Made by a program: the position numbers and the translations under genes. From assembly GCA_009746045.1 (NCBI GenBank), contig RPFO01001613.1, positions 1 to 64,000 of the forward strand: a stretch of 64,000 nt of DNA, read 5' to 3'. The notes under the pieces were generated by a model that had not been told where the DNA came from, did not search any database, and saw nothing but the letters and a program-made list of their open reading frames with translations. The stretch's first letter is position 1; each line of letters opens with the position of its first letter. This document shows positions 8,564-17,999 of this stretch, one piece after another. The stretch is from Mesostigma viride (taxonomy: Eukaryota; Streptophyta; Mesostigmatophyceae; Mesostigmatales; Mesostigmataceae).

Positions 8564-10491
8564 TCAAATACCCCCGGCCACGTGTACCGGGGACGGGGCT
8601 CCTGCTATGGGTGCAGGGGGGGGCACAGGAGCAGGGGGCGCAGGGGGCACAGGGGGCACAGGAGGCACTGACGGCGGAGGAGGCGCAGGAGGCACTGACG
8701 GCGCAGGAGGCGCAGGGGGCACACGCGCAGGGGGCACAGGAGGCGCAGGGGGCACAGGAGGCACTGCCGGCGCAGGAGGCGTAGGGGGCACACGCGCAGG
8801 TGGCACAGGAGGCACTGACGGCGCAGGGGGCACAGGAGGCACTGACGGCGCAGGAGGCACTGTCGGCGAAGGAGGGGGTGGCGTGATCGCAGGACCGGTA
8901 TTTTGGTCTTCCCCGCCCACCCCCCCGCGAATGGATTCCTCCAGCCGATCCACCGCCTTCTCCAGTGGCGTGGTCCGCGTTTTTTTCAACTCCGCACCTT
9001 CGTCGCGCGTCGTGTCGGTCGCGCCTGGGTCGGGAACGGGTGCGCGTTTGGTCCACGACTCCGGTATCAGCGTCTCGTAGTGCCCGTCACTGTGAAAAAT
9101 GTAGACAGGCTCGTTCTCAGACCTCCACGGTCTGTTGTCCTTCTGTGCCTGCTCGACGTCCTGCTGCGAGCCCCCGTACATGAACATGTGCGTAAACCTG
9201 TATTTACCCGGTTGTCCTTTCACCCCCTTCGCGGCGAGGACGTGGATGTCCGTTTTCGTGTGATATGCGACCATGGCCATCATTCTATCCGTCGCCTCTA
9301 CCTTGTCTCCTAACTCATGTTGCATATCAGTCAGTATTTTCTGGTTGACTTCGCCCGCATCCTCTAAGCTTGAATAGGAGTTTACGTCTTTGATACCCAG
9401 CTTTTCCCTGTTCACCACGTACTCTTTCAGTTTATCCCCTATTTCCTTTTTCAGGTCCGCAGTTCTACTCTCCAACGTAGCCTGATCCACTGTCTCGCCT
9501 TCTTTAAAAGCCTTGCCGACAAAGAACGAGTACCAAAAGCAATTGCCGTCCCCCTTGACCCCGCGTTTGAATGCGATATTGTCCGTGTTCGTATTGCGGT
9601 CAAGGAACTTGACAGGCGCGTCCAGGGATTCCCTTTCATGGGGAGGGTAAGTCGGTTCAGGCCAGGAGGTGCCTGTCTGAATGATAGGCAGATCTTTGCC
9701 TTTAAATCCCGTAAGCGCGGTCTCGCCTGCCTGTTCACCGCCTTCCGGGGAGTGGGGGGAGAGCGCGCAGGTGGGGATGAAGGGGGGGTCGAGTTGTCCG
9801 CCACATCCGAGGCGACTTTGGCTAACATTTCGAGCGACGCGAGCGAATCCTCTTCGGGCACTTCGGGCACTTCTACCATAGAGGCTTGGGTCAATTGGCT
9901 ATATAGAGCATCCCTGTATTTCACCGGCACCTCTTCAATGCCCGCTCGTGCCTCCTCGATCAGATCATCGCGAGCGTGTTCATCGCCTAACGAATAGTCT
10001 CTCACTCTTTGGATAAGTTTATTCGCGCGCTGTAAGAGTGCGTCGATACGTGCGGCGACACGAACCGGGCTGTCCGGCACCGGTGATGGGGGTGGGGAGG
10101 CAGGGACGTCGGGGACCGCATCAACTTTGATCGGACGCGGATAAAAGCTCTCCATACCCGTGCGCTTCTGTTGGACCGGCAAGGAATCCGCGCGGTTAGA
10201 GTGCACCCACGCGGGGTCCAGGGGGGTCACGAGCCCCCAATAACGCGCCTGTCTCTTCCTAACACACTGCCCAAACGACCCGTATTTTGCACCCGGTCTC
10301 CCCTTTACTCCGCAAAAGGCCTCCGCGTCAACGACATCCTGATTCACGACCCTGTCACCGAGGCCGTCGGGGTACACGCTCAGCGGTTGTTTGATACCAA
10401 ACAGACGGATCTGGGATTTGCATTGGGTGGCGCTCCCTCTCACTCTGTTGTACGGCACGTCACCTGAACCGCAAAAGTACTTGGGAGGCAT
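8564..10491 (-). CDS. OTU-type cysteine protease with long proline-rich tail (frame broken at a C run)
   Basis: Starts MPPKYFCGSGDV at 10491. Frame 1 covers roughly the first 230-250 residues. A -1 shift at a C7 or C6 run (plus-strand G at 9782-9788 or 9754-9759) moves to the frame carrying GDGNCFWYSFF near residue 313, the OTU catalytic-Cys motif. SDGHYETLIP near residue 470 is the catalytic-His region. One added base gives 642 residues. After the OTU domain comes a tail of imperfect PPAPSVPPVPPA repeats (about 8600-8880). OTU proteins cleave ubiquitin chains; viral ones often counter host ubiquitin signalling. The tail probably links to the SET region at 8024-8552. The N-terminal 300 residues have no recognised domain. 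Confidence 0.72.
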
Positions 10492-10574
10492 GACATTTCA
10501 CAAGGGGTGCACACATAATTTATTACAAATAATAATGCCTTAACAGATCGCGGGTGGTCACCGGCTCGTGCATG

Positions 10575-10910
10575 CTAGCGTTTGAGCCGCACCAATCTTG
10601 TGATGTCACGTAAGAACACTTCGTTCCTCTTTTCTTCTGGCAAGCGCTTGGCGCGCTTTACAATGGCATTCACCATAATGTTCCAAAAATGGACGCCCCC
10701 GCCGTGTCGGTTGAGACTGCTCTCTGCTCTGACTACGATATCCACTATTTCACGCACAGAATCAGGGTGCAAGACGGACGGCGCATTCATTAGCACGTTG
10801 CGAATGTCACATTTCAGCGCATCCACTATCTCGGATTGCTCCCGTGTCTCTAACTGATCTCTCGCGTGTTTGTTCTGGAACATGTACAAGCCGGGCAGGA
10901 TGTCGTCCAT
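10575..10910 (-). CDS. Hypothetical protein, 111 residues
   Basis: A compact, charged, probably helical protein starting MDDILPGLYMFQNKHARD and ending TRLVRLKR. No motif is recognised. It lies between the OTU-SET gene and a KilA-N-like gene on the same strand with short spacers. The codon pattern is GC-rich in third positions, like its neighbours, and no competing frame is convincing. Confidence 0.6.
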   Translation of the reverse strand: MDDILPGLYMFQNKHARDQLETREQSEIVDALKCDIRNVLMNAPSVLHPDSVREIVDIVVRAESSLNRHGGGVHFWNIMVNAIVKRAKRLPEEKRNEVFLRDITRLVRLKR

Positions 10911-10940
10911 ACCATACTACTATACCGGCTGACATAAATA

Positions 10941-11852
10941 TCAAAGTTGGGACATGAGGGCGTGGACCGCGCTGACCACCTTGGCGTCCACGTCCGGTTC
11001 CACGCGTCCCATCCGGTCACGGACCGGGCAGAAGGGCAGGTTGAGGCGGTTTACCACCAGGTCGCACACCTCCCATTCGAAGTGGCGCAGGTAATACACG
11101 GGCATCGCGTACACCGGGTGCGACTGGTAGAGCCTGCGCAACACGCTGATGACGTGGTGGCGAAAGTCCATGTCGCAGGGGAGGGCGGCCATCCGGATCT
11201 TGTGCAGATTGAAGTCCAGCTTCAGGATGTCGGTGTGCATGTCGTGCAGGACCGCCAATGAGGCGTTGGCATCCGACAGCTCCTTCGTCTTGATCCTCCC
11301 CCTCTCCTCCATATCGAGCAGCTCGCCCTCCTTCTCCGCCATGGCCTTGGAGTGCGCGGCGTGGCTGTCTGCCCTGTACTTCTCAAGTTGGTCCCTTCCG
11401 CGTGACACGCTGGCGACGGCGTCGTCGAGACGCTTGCACAGTTCGTGCAGGGAGGATATCGAATCGTCAAGAGCCTCCGTCTCCGCCCTGCGCTTCTCGC
11501 GAGCCGGTCTCTCGTCATCAAGCACGCCCGCGACGGCGGCTAAGAGGTGCAGGGTGGAGTGTTGAAACAGGTGGGCATGGCCCCATTCGTTATCTTCAAA
11601 CATAGCTTCCAGCTCTCCCAACTCCTTTGTGAGCTTGTGGGCGAGGCATATCTCGACAGCGACCAGGGGGTGGAAATACACCTTCCCGGAGGTGTTTATC
11701 CTCGCCGAATGCGTGTAGCCCTTGCTCCTCAGCCTGGCATTCACCTGCTGCAACACCGAGCCGTACCGAAGAAAAGTGCACATGCTCTTGTTGTTGCCAC
11801 CAAAATACTTGTTCATCCTGCGAGACTCTATATAGGACTCCCTGGCATCCAT
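10941..11852 (-). CDS. KilA-N-like DNA-binding protein with coiled-coil region
   Basis: 303 residues from the ATG at 11852 (MDARESYIES). An ATG at 11897 is also in frame but adds a His/Pro-rich stretch unlike the rest. Residues about 10-85 (MNKYFGGNNKSM, HSARINTSGKVYFHPLVAVE) resemble the KilA-N/BRO type of viral DNA-binding domain, in which a wvHPllA segment is typical. A charged coiled coil follows (about 125-220), then a basic C-terminal region. Many NCLDV carry such families, usually of unknown role in DNA binding or regulation. The assignment rests on pattern similarity only. Confidence 0.55.
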   Translation of the reverse strand: MDARESYIESRRMNKYFGGNNKSMCTFLRYGSVLQQVNARLRSKGYTHSARINTSGKVYFHPLVAVEICLAHKLTKELGELEAMFEDNEWGHAHLFQHSTLHLLAAVAGVLDDERPAREKRRAETEALDDSISSLHELCKRLDDAVASVSRGRDQLEKYRADSHAAHSKAMAEKEGELLDMEERGRIKTKELSDANASLAVLHDMHTDILKLDFNLHKIRMAALPCDMDFRHHVISVLRRLYQSHPVYAMPVYYLRHFEWEVCDLVVNRLNLPFCPVRDRMGRVEPDVDAKVVSAVHALMSQL

Positions 11853-12147
11853 GTTTTTGGGGGCATGGTAGGGATGCAGGTGGGGTTGGTGGTGCAAATT
11901 TCGTTGGCCATGTCTGCACGGGGGTCGAGAGAGACGGAATGATGGTGGGTAAAAACGGAGGGATGGAGAGGAGTGAGTGACAATTTCCCACGTTGGTCCC
12001 TTTCTTTAGACCGAATTTTGTGTAGAAGTTTCCCACTGTCTGACACATTTTCGGCGATGACGAGGCAGATCTGGCGACCTGGAGATCTCGTGACGAGGCA
12101 GATCTGGTGACAAGGCAGATCCCTCCTGCGTCAGAAATCAAACATCG

Positions 12148-12943
12148 CAGATCTGAACATATACTCAGATCTCGGACGAATGGGAACGCACGAAAAAAGT
12201 CAGGATGCGTAATTTTCCTCGTACCGACGGTCCGTACAATCTCTGACTTTTTTCTGACGTTCAGGCGTTTTTTTTGGACAATCTTGGACAAAATAACCGA
12301 AGAATGGGTACGGCTGTGGACTTTTTATGACGACATCTCTTGTGTGGACCAATCTCGACACGTTTTCCGTCCGCTCAAGCCATTTCACCCGACAAAGAAT
12401 GCCCACCCTCGGAAATTATTTTTTTCCCAAGCCAACCATCGGAGTATGCCAGCATACGTATCCTACCGTGCGATATGCTCACTGTACAGCAGTGATAGTA
12501 TGCTTATATTATATTAGAGTAATATACAATAAAGACTTATACCATAAATTATGAGTATAGCACACTTACACTGGTCATATTATAGTAATTATACGTGTCA
12601 CCGTACAGTATACAACGAATATTCGTACGACAGATATGGTATACAGCGTACATCGAGGCCTGGGAAAAAAATAATTTCCGAGGGTGGGCATTCTTTGTCG
12701 GGTGAAATGGCTTGAGCGGACGGAAAACGTGTCGAGATTGGTCCACACAAGAGATGTCGTCATAAAAAGTCCACAGCCGTACCCATTCTTCGGTTATTTT
12801 GTCCAAGATTGTCCAAAAAAAACGCCTGAACGTCAGAAAAAAGTCAGAGATTGTACGGACCGTCGGTTACGAGGAAAATTACGCATCCTGAATTTTTTCG
12901 TGCGTTCCCATTCGTCCGAGATCTGAGTACATGTTCAGATCTG
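12148..12943. repeat. Large inverted repeat, arms about 284 bp
   Basis: The left arm (12148-12430) and right arm (12659-12943) are reverse complements with only a few differences. They start at CAGATCTGAACAT and end at a TTTTTTTCCCA run. The 228-bp spacer is AT-rich and itself rich in short dyads (for example GTATGC...GCATAC near 12445-12457). The arms contain a T8 run and two AGATCT sites. No clear target-site duplication was found. Confidence 0.85.
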
Positions 12944-13064
12944 ACATTTCTGCATTCAGGTCCCGAGCGCAGCGCCAGCCGCCGGACGACTCCAAAAGTT
13001 GTAAATTTCGTGAAGGAACACATCAAGAGAGGGATTTCCTGGGACTGGCCCTCCATAACCACAG

Positions 13065-13462
13065 CTGGAAAATAATAATCCAATCTCGAGGCTGGCAAAC
13101 GCGTATTTCGGACGCTTGTATTATTTCAAAGGTTTGAGGATTCGTTTTTCCAGCGACTGTCCACAGCTCGAAATAGTAATCCAATCTCGAGGCTGGCAAA
13201 CGCGTATTTCGGACGCTTGTATTATTTCAAAGGTTTGAGGATTCGTTTTTCCAGCGACTGTCCACAGCTCGAAATAGTAATCCAATCTCGAGGCTGGCAA
13301 ACGCGTATTTCGGACGCTTGTATTATTTCAAAGGTTTGAGGATTCGTTTTTCCAGCGACTGTCCACAGCTCGAAATAGTAATCCAATCTCGAGGCTGGCA
13401 AACGCGTATTTCGGACGCTTGTATTATTTCAAAGGTTTGAGGATTCGTTTTTCCAGCGACTG
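13065..13462. repeat. 101-bp tandem repeat, four copies
   Basis: Units start at caatctcgaggctggc at 13081, 13182, 13283 and 13384, an exact 101-bp period. The copies are near-identical; the leading edge before the first copy diverges (ccacagctggaaaataataa). The last copy is truncated at cagcgactgt and abuts the ATG of the next gene at 13469. There are no unique spacers, so this is not a CRISPR array. Confidence 0.92.
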
Positions 13463-13468
13463 TACAAA

Positions 13469-14073
13469 ATGGGGTCAGTGTATGACCTGCTAGTTGAATA
13501 TTTCGGTAAAAACCACCACAAGCCCCTGAAAAGAAAGAGGGAGAGGGACCTGGAGCCATTTTGGAAACAAGTAAAGGAGCTTTTGCACACAAGAACCTCT
13601 CTGGCAATCAACAAGATTGAAACGGTCTTGGAGGCAATCAAGTAAGTATTTATTTGTGCCCCTTTTACGTTCATCACCTCTGGAAATCGTCACTCCCTTT
13701 ATCAATTGTGACTGGTTACCTGACTCCTCCTCCCCCCCCACATGATTGCGTTTGTTTTCTGTCATATCCCAACAACTGCAGGGCACACCCCACACCCCTG
13801 CCCACTGTGGACAGTACAAGCATAAATGTCACATACCACCATCTACAGGATCGCGGTCTCACGGCCGGAAACCAGGATTTCCACCTGCTGCACATGCAAC
13901 TGAGGCACGTGATCGAAGTGTACTTCGACAGTGCGGATGCTGGACACAGGGCTTTTTTGACAGGGCAATTCTCCAACCTTGTGGACAACGTGATGGAGCA
14001 CGGGTGGAAGATTTCACCTGCCGTCGCGGCCATCTGTCCGTATCAGCCGTCGTCAGGACGTTTCTGCTGCTGA
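13469..14073 (+). CDS. Hypothetical protein encoded by two exons
   Basis: Exon 1 (13469-13641) starts MGSVYDLLVEYFGKN and reads 57 codons. Unspliced translation would stop at once at a TAA created by the GTAAGT donor. Splicing 13642-13781 joins the codon exactly and opens exon 2 (13782-14073), which is helical and charged (LLHMQLRHVIEVYF). The spliced product is 154 residues. No domain is recognised. The stop at 14073 overlaps the ATG of the next frame (tgATGg), and a -1 shift would fuse the two into about 330 residues, so they may be one gene. The start lies directly behind the 101-bp tandem repeats, which may act as its upstream region. Confidence 0.6.
13642..13781 (+). other. Predicted spliceosomal-type intron (140 nt)
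   Basis: The donor is AA|GTAAGT and the acceptor is preceded by a T-rich tract (tttgttttctgtc) and ends CAACTGCAG|G. Both flanks are coding, and removing the segment keeps a single frame. The intron contains a C8 run and in-frame stops. Confidence 0.65.
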
Positions 14074-14600
14074 TGGACAAGTCAAAGGGGCCCAAGCCCG
14101 ACCACATACCCGCTGTGGGCATCATCTCACCCTCCCCCAAGAAGAAGCTGGTCCCCGCCCCCGCACCCAAGTGGCAGCGTCCGTGGCAGCTCGATAGCGC
14201 GGGGGCACTGTTCCTGTCACCCAAGCTGGTCAAGACGTACGAGCAGACGATCTCGTGCAGTTGGGGCGACGGAGACTCGCGCTGGATCATCAACGGGTGG
14301 AAGAGTGTACGTGCGGAGTTCCCCTCAGCTGCCGAGAAGGCCCGTGTCGCAGCGGCTAAGGAGTTACGCCACCGGATGTGGGTGGAAGGCATCGAGTCCC
14401 ATATTATGTCCGCCCCCTGTCCGTGCCGCGAGTGGCACTGGCACGAGGACCACTGCGCGCTTGTGTACAAGCCGTCCCCTTGGTTGTGGACGCCATTTGA
14501 CACGTGGGAGATGCCTCGCGCGAACGACGACCACAACTTTCAGTGGCCATGCTCGTTGGAGCGGTGGCCGTTAGTGCCGTTAGAGGAATGCAGGGAGTGA
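14073..14600 (+). CDS. Hypothetical protein, Trp/His/Cys-rich C-terminus
   Basis: 175 residues starting MDKSKGPKPDHIP. The N-terminus is Pro/Lys-rich. The middle is well structured (LSPKLVKTYEQTISCSWGDG). Near residues 112-125 a cluster CPCREWHWHEDHC could bind zinc. The ATG overlaps the stop of the preceding gene by one base pair. The open frame also extends upstream of it, so this may be the C-terminal part of the spliced protein at 13469 if a -1 shift or one missing base lies near 14000. An AATAAA follows at 14633. Confidence 0.55.
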   Translation: MDKSKGPKPDHIPAVGIISPSPKKKLVPAPAPKWQRPWQLDSAGALFLSPKLVKTYEQTISCSWGDGDSRWIINGWKSVRAEFPSAAEKARVAAAKELRHRMWVEGIESHIMSAPCPCREWHWHEDHCALVYKPSPWLWTPFDTWEMPRANDDHNFQWPCSLERWPLVPLEECRE

Positions 14601-14632
14601 GGTCATGCCCATGATGTCTATATGTTTATGTT

Positions 14633-14638
14633 AATAAA
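14633..14638 (+). terminator. AATAAA polyadenylation-type signal
   Basis: It lies 33 bp after the stop at 14600, the usual place for a eukaryotic-style 3' processing signal. Confidence 0.5.
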
Positions 14639-14786
14639 ACCACGCATCCAATTAACCCAATGTGCATGGAATTACACGAGTCTCTCAAACTTTTTGCACA
14701 CATGCGGTTCACCAAATGCCAAGTCCTATGTCCGTTCATCTTTCCGGCAGTGTTTTGTTTATTTTCGCGCACACAGATGTAGACAC

Positions 14787-15026
14787 ATGGATAACGAGGC
14801 TCAAATCATAAGAGCACGCATATCGGAGCCAATTAAAAAACGTCTCAAGGCGCGCATAGACCGGGTTCGAAAGGAATTGGCAAAAAGTTACGAGAACGAG
14901 GACCACAGGGCGTGGTGCCGGGGTGAAAACGTGGCCCCCCCTCCGTTCGTTAAATTTAACGCCACCGTGCACATTCCTTACGCCCGTCCTATCGAGCTTG
15001 ATATAGACACTGCCTCAATATGTTGA
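14787..15026 (+). CDS. Small basic hypothetical protein
   Basis: 79 residues starting MDNEAQIIRARISEPIKKR. The N-terminal half is strongly basic and helical (KKRLKARIDRVRKELAKSYE). The end overlaps the ATG at 15020 of the ADP-ribosyltransferase-like gene by seven bases (ATGTTGA), which suggests coupled genes. An earlier ATG at 14622 is in frame but adds an unlikely stretch across the intergenic region. The function is unknown. Confidence 0.5.
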   Translation: MDNEAQIIRARISEPIKKRLKARIDRVRKELAKSYENEDHRAWCRGENVAPPPFVKFNATVHIPYARPIELDIDTASIC

Positions 15027-16014
15027 AGGCCCTTGTCACCCCCCCGCAGTGGGTGTTTGGGGAACACTCTTTGAAGTTGATATTCACGGGAGCTCCCTGA
15101 TCCCGTGGCAAAAGCGGCTTCCCGGTTACGTCTCGCCTGACGCGCACAAGATGATCGACTGGGAGTGGCTCCAACAGTGCAATATTTACTTGAGCCAACT
15201 TCCCGTGGAGGACTTGCACATTCTGAAGTCATACACGTACCAAGGGGACAGATACTCTAACGCCATAACTCGCGAGGATGTCATTTCGTACAATCATGAA
15301 CTTTGCTACGGTCGTAAGATACGCGACCCCAGAGACGACTATCACCCGCTGTGGGTTCAGTTTGCCCGAGAATTTCGCGAGCGTGGCGTCCGCAGACTGG
15401 ACCAGGAAGGTTTGATCCGCCGCAAACGTGCCCATAAATCATTCGGGAAAAGTGTGAGAGATTACCTGTACTGGCGTCGTGAAGAAAGTGACCTTCCTAG
15501 TTTGCCTGACGACTTGGATCTCTCGAACTGCCACGATGTCGATGTGTGCATCAATTTGCTAGATAACTACCCAAGTGCAAATCTCCCTGCCGACATCGAG
15601 TTCTTCCTTGTCAATTATATCGCGGGCCTTTTGGCTGACGAGTACGTTGCGGATGTGATCCAGCCGAGATACGTGAAAGAGCTCAAGGCTCTCATTATGG
15701 ACTCCCCGCGTACGACGAGACCGATGACCACCTACCGAGGGACATCAAATCAGTACTTTCTGTTTCAGAAGCAAGGAGAACCCATTCGGCAATATTACCG
15801 CAACCCGGTGTTCATATCAAGCACCTTTGACCCAGATTATGCAACCCAATTCACGGAAACCGGTACGCAATTCGGTTCGAGTAAGGCGGGCTGTTGCGTC
15901 CTCGTCCTCAACATCGTCCCCGGGTCTCGTTGCCTTCCACTGTTCGCGTTTTCGGACACGGATTTCAACGAAGGCGAGGTTTTACTTCCACCGGGTACGT
16001 TTTTCTATCAATAA
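15020..16014 (+). CDS. Putative mono-ADP-ribosyltransferase (ART exoenzyme-like)
   Basis: From the ATG at 15020 the first 8 codons reach a C7 run (15039-15045). A -1 shift there enters the long frame to 16014; one added base gives 331 residues. An alternative intact start is the ATG at 15151. ART landmarks in order: a YT...Y..I..ITRE region near residue 65, TTYRGTS (R of the R-S-E triad), FISSTFDPDYA (S-T-S motif), and FNEGEVLLPPGTFF, whose E-x-E is the catalytic signature of arginine-directed ARTs. The reaction transfers ADP-ribose from NAD+ to a target protein. A viral enzyme could modify host or viral proteins; the target is not predictable. Length and motif spacing fit the family. Confidence 0.72.
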
Positions 16015-16293
16015 TCCATCCAGGTCAAGCCATTTGCAAACAACCACGGTCACATTACAGACGATTACGGTCTCGCACTCCAAAAGTTCGATCGCGGGAC
16101 CGATTGCGTTGCCCCCCCCACCCGGGCGCATGTGTCAACACGAACGAGAGTCGCTATCGTTTACGCGATTACCCCCCCCAAGCGGGGTGTGGTGTTAGCG
16201 CACGACCCGCACCACGCATACGAGGACTAGCGATGACCCCGAGCGCGTTTGTTCCGCCCCCGGTTTTATGTCCTCCTTCCTTGACGTCACGGC

Positions 16294-16647
16294 ATGTCTA
16301 TCCGTTTAGACCAGATGCTGACGTGTTACCGTTGCGGCGGCAAAGTGGATCTCGAGGAGGCGTGGAACTCCTGCGAGGGCGAGCTCGTGCACTTGTACGT
16401 GCATTACTTGTACCAAGAGGGGCTTGAGGTGTACCCGCCGCACATCGCGTGCCGAGAATGCGGGGAGGAGGCCATGGATGAATGCGGGTGCTGGTACGAA
16501 CGCATGAGTCTGGACGCCCTGCTCATACTCTGCAACCTCAGGGGGTCGCGGCTGCCTGAGATGTGGCGATGGGCTCGACCCCCCCACAACCCGGGCAGGG
16601 GTGCCGGGGGGCATAGGTGCTCAGGGGGGCCACCTCTGGCTTGCTGA
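16294..16647 (+). CDS. Small zinc-binding protein
   Basis: 117 residues. Cysteine pairs CYRC (about residue 11), CREC (about 52) and CGC (about 64) suggest a treble-clef or zinc-ribbon fold. The tail after about residue 90 (Pro/Gly/Arg-rich) runs over C7 and G6 runs and may be out of frame if bases are missing there. The role is unknown; such proteins often bind DNA or partner proteins. The region just upstream (16015-16293) is GC-rich, with C runs and no other gene seen. Confidence 0.6.
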   Translation: MSIRLDQMLTCYRCGGKVDLEEAWNSCEGELVHLYVHYLYQEGLEVYPPHIACRECGEEAMDECGCWYERMSLDALLILCNLRGSRLPEMWRWARPPHNPGRGAGGHRCSGGPPLAC

Positions 16648-16701
16648 GCGGCCCCACCTTGCGTTCATAATAGAGGTGACAGATAAAAATCAGGGGGTGG
16701 T

Positions 16702-17961
16702 CTAGGTCTCCCCTTTTACGACCGCTGACGCGGTCAACATGTTCGCCAACCCCCGCAACTCCTCTATCTGGTTCGCTAACCTGTTGGTTAAAAGGCTTAA
16801 TTGTCTACGCAAGGCCAAAATCTCTGGATCACTGCCGTAGTGATGCCTCGAGGATGCCAGGTAAAATTGCATCGTTTTCAGTAGATTCGTTCTATATTTG
16901 AAGGACTCGCGCACGTCCGCGATCACATTCTTCTTGAACTTTTGGGCTCGGCGGTGATCCTTCCTCTCCGCCTCCGTTACCTCCCCCCCTCTCTGTTGTA
17001 GCAACTCGCTCCACTTGCGCGCTCGACGAATTACCGTGGTGACGTCCTTCGCGATTCGGGTCAAGTTTTCGGTACAAAACCGCATCGACTCGCCATGAAC
17101 TTTCAAGTTCCTCTTGTAGGTCTCCCTGTCGTCGGTCGAAGGAACCGCGTGGGACCAGTAACAATACATCTTGTCCGAGTGGCCGTGAAAGCGGTTGTTC
17201 AATGCCAAGAATGTGTCGTGATGCCCACCGGCATTTTCCGCCTCGACACCTTCGCCTAGCCCGCTGCACAAATGATCGCTGACCAAATGCATCATCTCGT
17301 GCGCCAAAGTGTGGACCAAAAATTCGAGCAGGTTGGTGGTGACCACGTCGTCCACCCTCACCACGTACCCGTGCTTAAAGTACATGCTGGTATCGAAGAA
17401 CGCGGGGGCGTAATATATGATCTCCTTATGCTCGACGATGCTCGCCATGGCCGTACCGCGAACTTTCTCATCTCGTTTGTGTTCTACTGTAAAGTCGACG
17501 TCGTCCATGTCGATGGAACCGCCGTAGAGGTGGGTGTTCATCACCTGCGCCACCGTGTAAAGAGTATCGGGCGTCACGCGGGTTGGGTCGAAGTTGTTGT
17601 CAAGGATCTTCTTCTTGCGTATCTCCGCTAACACATTTCTCCACCTCCAGTCGGACGGGTGCGTCGGCGCCTCCACGTCAGCGATCCACGAGCAGATATC
17701 CGGTCGGATCTCTCTGTCAAAATGCGCCCCTCTCGCTCGCACGTCCTTGCAGCGTTCCAACTTTGCCTTGTACTTTGTGTACAGCTTGCGCTTAGCGGCG
17801 GCACTCTTCCCTCGCAGCTCGTTCGTCCCGTTCGCGCCGTGCAGGATCAAGAACTCCACCCACGGGCTGTCCCGTCCGCATCCGGACTTGCTCCACAGAC
17901 AGCGACTGTCCGGATCGTTGGCGAGCCACCTGCAATACCGACTGTTTGGCACCACCGCCAT
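16702..17961 (-). CDS. SprT-like zinc metalloprotease
   Basis: 419 residues starting MAVVPNSRYCRW. The catalytic motif HEMMH lies near residue 222 in TLAHEMMHLVSDH. A third zinc ligand is probably in AGGHHDTF about 20-25 residues later, matching the SprT/Spartan arrangement HExxH...H. Spartan proteases cut proteins crosslinked to DNA, which would fit a virus replicating its own genome. The C-terminal 130 residues are basic and helical (KDHRRAQKFKKN). The gene is divergent from the myristoylation-motif gene at 18000, with only 38 bp between the starts. The frame is intact, with no sign of decay. Confidence 0.75.
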   Translation of the reverse strand: MAVVPNSRYCRWLANDPDSRCLWSKSGCGRDSPWVEFLILHGANGTNELRGKSAAAKRKLYTKYKAKLERCKDVRARGAHFDREIRPDICSWIADVEAPTHPSDWRWRNVLAEIRKKKILDNNFDPTRVTPDTLYTVAQVMNTHLYGGSIDMDDVDFTVEHKRDEKVRGTAMASIVEHKEIIYYAPAFFDTSMYFKHGYVVRVDDVVTTNLLEFLVHTLAHEMMHLVSDHLCSGLGEGVEAENAGGHHDTFLALNNRFHGHSDKMYCYWSHAVPSTDDRETYKRNLKVHGESMRFCTENLTRIAKDVTTVIRRARKWSELLQQRGGEVTEAERKDHRRAQKFKKNVIADVRESFKYRTNLLKTMQFYLASSRHHYGSDPEILALRRQLSLLTNRLANQIEELRGLANMLTASAVVKGET

Positions 17962-17999
17962 CTCTGTATAATCACAGCATCCAATATTATTTATCCGAC
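17962..17999. promoter_or_regulatory. Compact divergent promoter
   Basis: Only 38 bp separate the two divergent starts. It contains tataat (about 17966-17971) and an AT-rich attatttat (about 17985-17993), giving one TATA-like element near each gene. Confidence 0.4.

Larger units (their letters stand above)
11853..13468. other. Repeat-rich non-coding region
   Basis: There is no convincing gene in 1.6 kb. From left to right it holds an AGATCT-rich island (about 12060-12180), two inverted arms of about 284 bp around an AT-rich centre (12148-12943), and a 101-bp tandem repeat (13065-13462). The short frames here are copies of each other in the two inverted arms and look non-coding. The structure would suit an origin, a recombination site or the remnant of a foldback element. 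Confidence 0.7.

Noticed and set aside
8564..9056. SASCAPCAxSASC repeat peptide on the minus strand
   Set aside because: It is the alternative frame of the repeats that encode PPAPSVPPVPP in the OTU frame; only the part after about 8610 belongs to the SET gene.
12107..12926. Short frames encoding nearly the same peptides in opposite directions
   Set aside because: They are in the two arms of the inverted repeat and have no start context or motif.
13065..13462. Possible CRISPR array
   Set aside because: The units are contiguous 101-bp tandem copies with no unique spacers and no cas-like genes nearby.
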